DNA from: Bacillota bacterium
GTDB taxonomy: Bacteria > Bacillota > Desulfotomaculia > Desulfotomaculales > Desulfotomaculaceae
DNA: 6,014 nt
Assembly (NCBI GenBank): GCA_023481335.1
Contig: JAMCWI010000045.1
Coordinates: 1-6,014, forward strand
Direction of reading: 5' to 3'
Each line of letters opens with the position of its first letter. The stretch's first letter is position 1. The notes beneath the pieces are model-generated. The model searched no databases. It had not been told where the DNA came from and worked only from the letters and a program-made list of their open reading frames with translations. The position numbers and the translations under genes were made by a program. Of this stretch, positions 5,477-6,014 are shown piece after piece.

Positions 5477-5547
5477 CGTTCCCGTATGATTACTTTGCTC
5501 TTTTTAAGTTGTTTAAACAGTATGAGAACACATTTAGTTGTCGAATG
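5449..5547. repeat. Repeat unit 2: same ends, core inverted, right end truncated
   Basis: The left inverted end (5449-5476) is identical to that of unit 1. The 54 bp core (5477-5530) is the exact reverse complement of core 1 (5334-5387). The right inverted end keeps only the inner 17 bp (5531-5547, CATTTAGTTGTCGAATG). The outer 11 bp are replaced by unrelated sequence starting ATACACTTG, so unit 2 is cut short on the side facing the SAVED gene. Confidence 0.93.
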
Positions 5548-5615
5548 ATACACTTGATACATGATAAAGCAATATAGTCCCCTACTGATCGTATTTTCTG
5601 CACAATTATTTAACG

Positions 5616-6014
5616 TCATATACTGAAGGTTCTCTCATGTTTGGGCTGATTTCTATACCTAAAATGATATAGATTAACATGAGGCCACATGTTTGCGTTA
5701 ACTGATCTTCCGATTTCCACTGCAAGCCCCGCTGGCCCTGCATAGAAAAGATGGATTTCATTGTACCGTTTTTTTTGTATTAACTCCTCAACATTTCTTT
5801 TGAAACAACTTTTTACTTTTGCTACTTGCTCACTAAAAATTACTTTATCGACCTTCGGTTCTTCTACCGTAATTTCAAGAAAATCAGATTCCTCTAAATT
5901 TACCACATCTATAATATCGTCACTTTCAATCTTACTTGTTATGCCTATTGAAACAATAAGAATCTTGGAACCCTTTATAGTTTTATTGGCTTTTAGCCCT
6001 AACTCTTCGAGTAA
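5616..6014 (-). CDS. SAVED-domain protein, C-terminal part (CBASS-type effector; cut by window end)
   Basis: The reading frame is open from the window edge (6014) to TGA at 5616-5618, giving 132 residues of a longer protein; the GTG at 5906 is internal. The ending carries the SAVED C-terminal signature: a beta strand EIHLFYAGPAGLAVEIGRSV (about residues 86-105), then WPHVNLYHFRY. This matches the IHLF.A.P...A...G..L......V.VY pattern of the family. SAVED domains bind cyclic oligonucleotides made by CD-NTase enzymes and switch on an attached effector (nuclease, TIR, protease or membrane domain) that kills or stalls phage-infected cells. In some type III CRISPR systems SAVED-Lon proteases do the same. 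The effector half is N-terminal and lies beyond the window, so the killing activity cannot be named. No partner gene is visible. Its 3' end is 68 bp from the truncated repeat unit. Confidence 0.82.
   Translation of the reverse strand, partial: LLEELGLKANKTIKGSKILIVSIGITSKIESDDIIDVVNLEESDFLEITVEEPKVDKVIFSEQVAKVKSCFKRNVEELIQKKRYNEIHLFYAGPAGLAVEIGRSVNANMWPHVNLYHFRYRNQPKHERTFSI

Larger units (their letters stand above)
5317..5547. repeat. Perfect 99 bp inverted repeat spanning both units
   Basis: Bases 5317-5415 and 5449-5547 are exact reverse complements over 99 bp, separated by a 33 bp spacer (5416-5448) that contains the leader of unit 2. This arises because the 54 bp core of unit 2 is the exact reverse complement of the core of unit 1, while the units themselves are in direct tandem. 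It lies between the IS remnant and the convergent SAVED gene and could also end transcription from either side, though neither arm is followed by a clear T-run. Confidence 0.95.

Noticed and set aside
5287..5547. CRISPR array
   Set aside because: There are only two copies of the repeated stretch, the repeat is part of a long inverted structure, and the intervening 'spacer' is itself the same sequence inverted. This is not the repeat-spacer pattern of CRISPR.

Overview
The window looks like a piece of a Bacillota (Firmicutes) chromosome, most likely an anaerobic, Clostridia/Peptococcaceae-like organism. The evidence is the YesM/YesN (LytS-AraC) two-component pair, the strong GGAGG-type ribosome binding sites, moderate to low GC, and a de novo lipoate pair lipB-lipA next to radical SAM genes. 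The genus cannot be fixed from the sequence. Gene order and the number of decayed pieces indicate a chromosome region that has been repeatedly rearranged.

Left part (1-1890): the 3' portion of a LytS/YesM-type sensor histidine kinase is translationally coupled to an AraC-type response regulator. A complete small multidrug resistance (SMR, EmrE-like) efflux protein follows on the same strand.

Middle part (1900-3640): a short, frame-broken remnant of dihydrolipoamide dehydrogenase lies directly in front of an intact lipB-lipA pair. LipB transfers octanoyl from octanoyl-ACP to a lipoyl domain and LipA inserts the two sulfurs. An lpd gene once sat here too, which fits the pathway because lipoamide is the substrate of that enzyme. 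About 40 bp after lipA there is a decayed second copy of the last ~70 coding bases of the response regulator plus its downstream flank. The SMR-lpd'-lipB-lipA block is therefore bracketed by ~100 bp direct repeats.

Right part (3980-6014): a stand-alone radical SAM enzyme of unknown substrate ends at 4853. Immediately after its stop codon comes what looks like the left end and first codons of a dead IS3-family element, then about 300 bp of unrecognised sequence. Next is a striking repeat structure (5287-5547): two tandem units, each with 28 bp (second unit 17 bp) inverted ends, whose identical 54 bp cores lie in opposite orientations, making a perfect 99 bp inverted repeat around a 33 bp spacer. 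Converging on it from the right edge, on the minus strand, is the C-terminal part of a SAVED-domain protein, the cyclic-oligonucleotide sensor used by CBASS (and some type III CRISPR) anti-phage systems. The right edge is thus probably the border of a defence island that continues outside the window.
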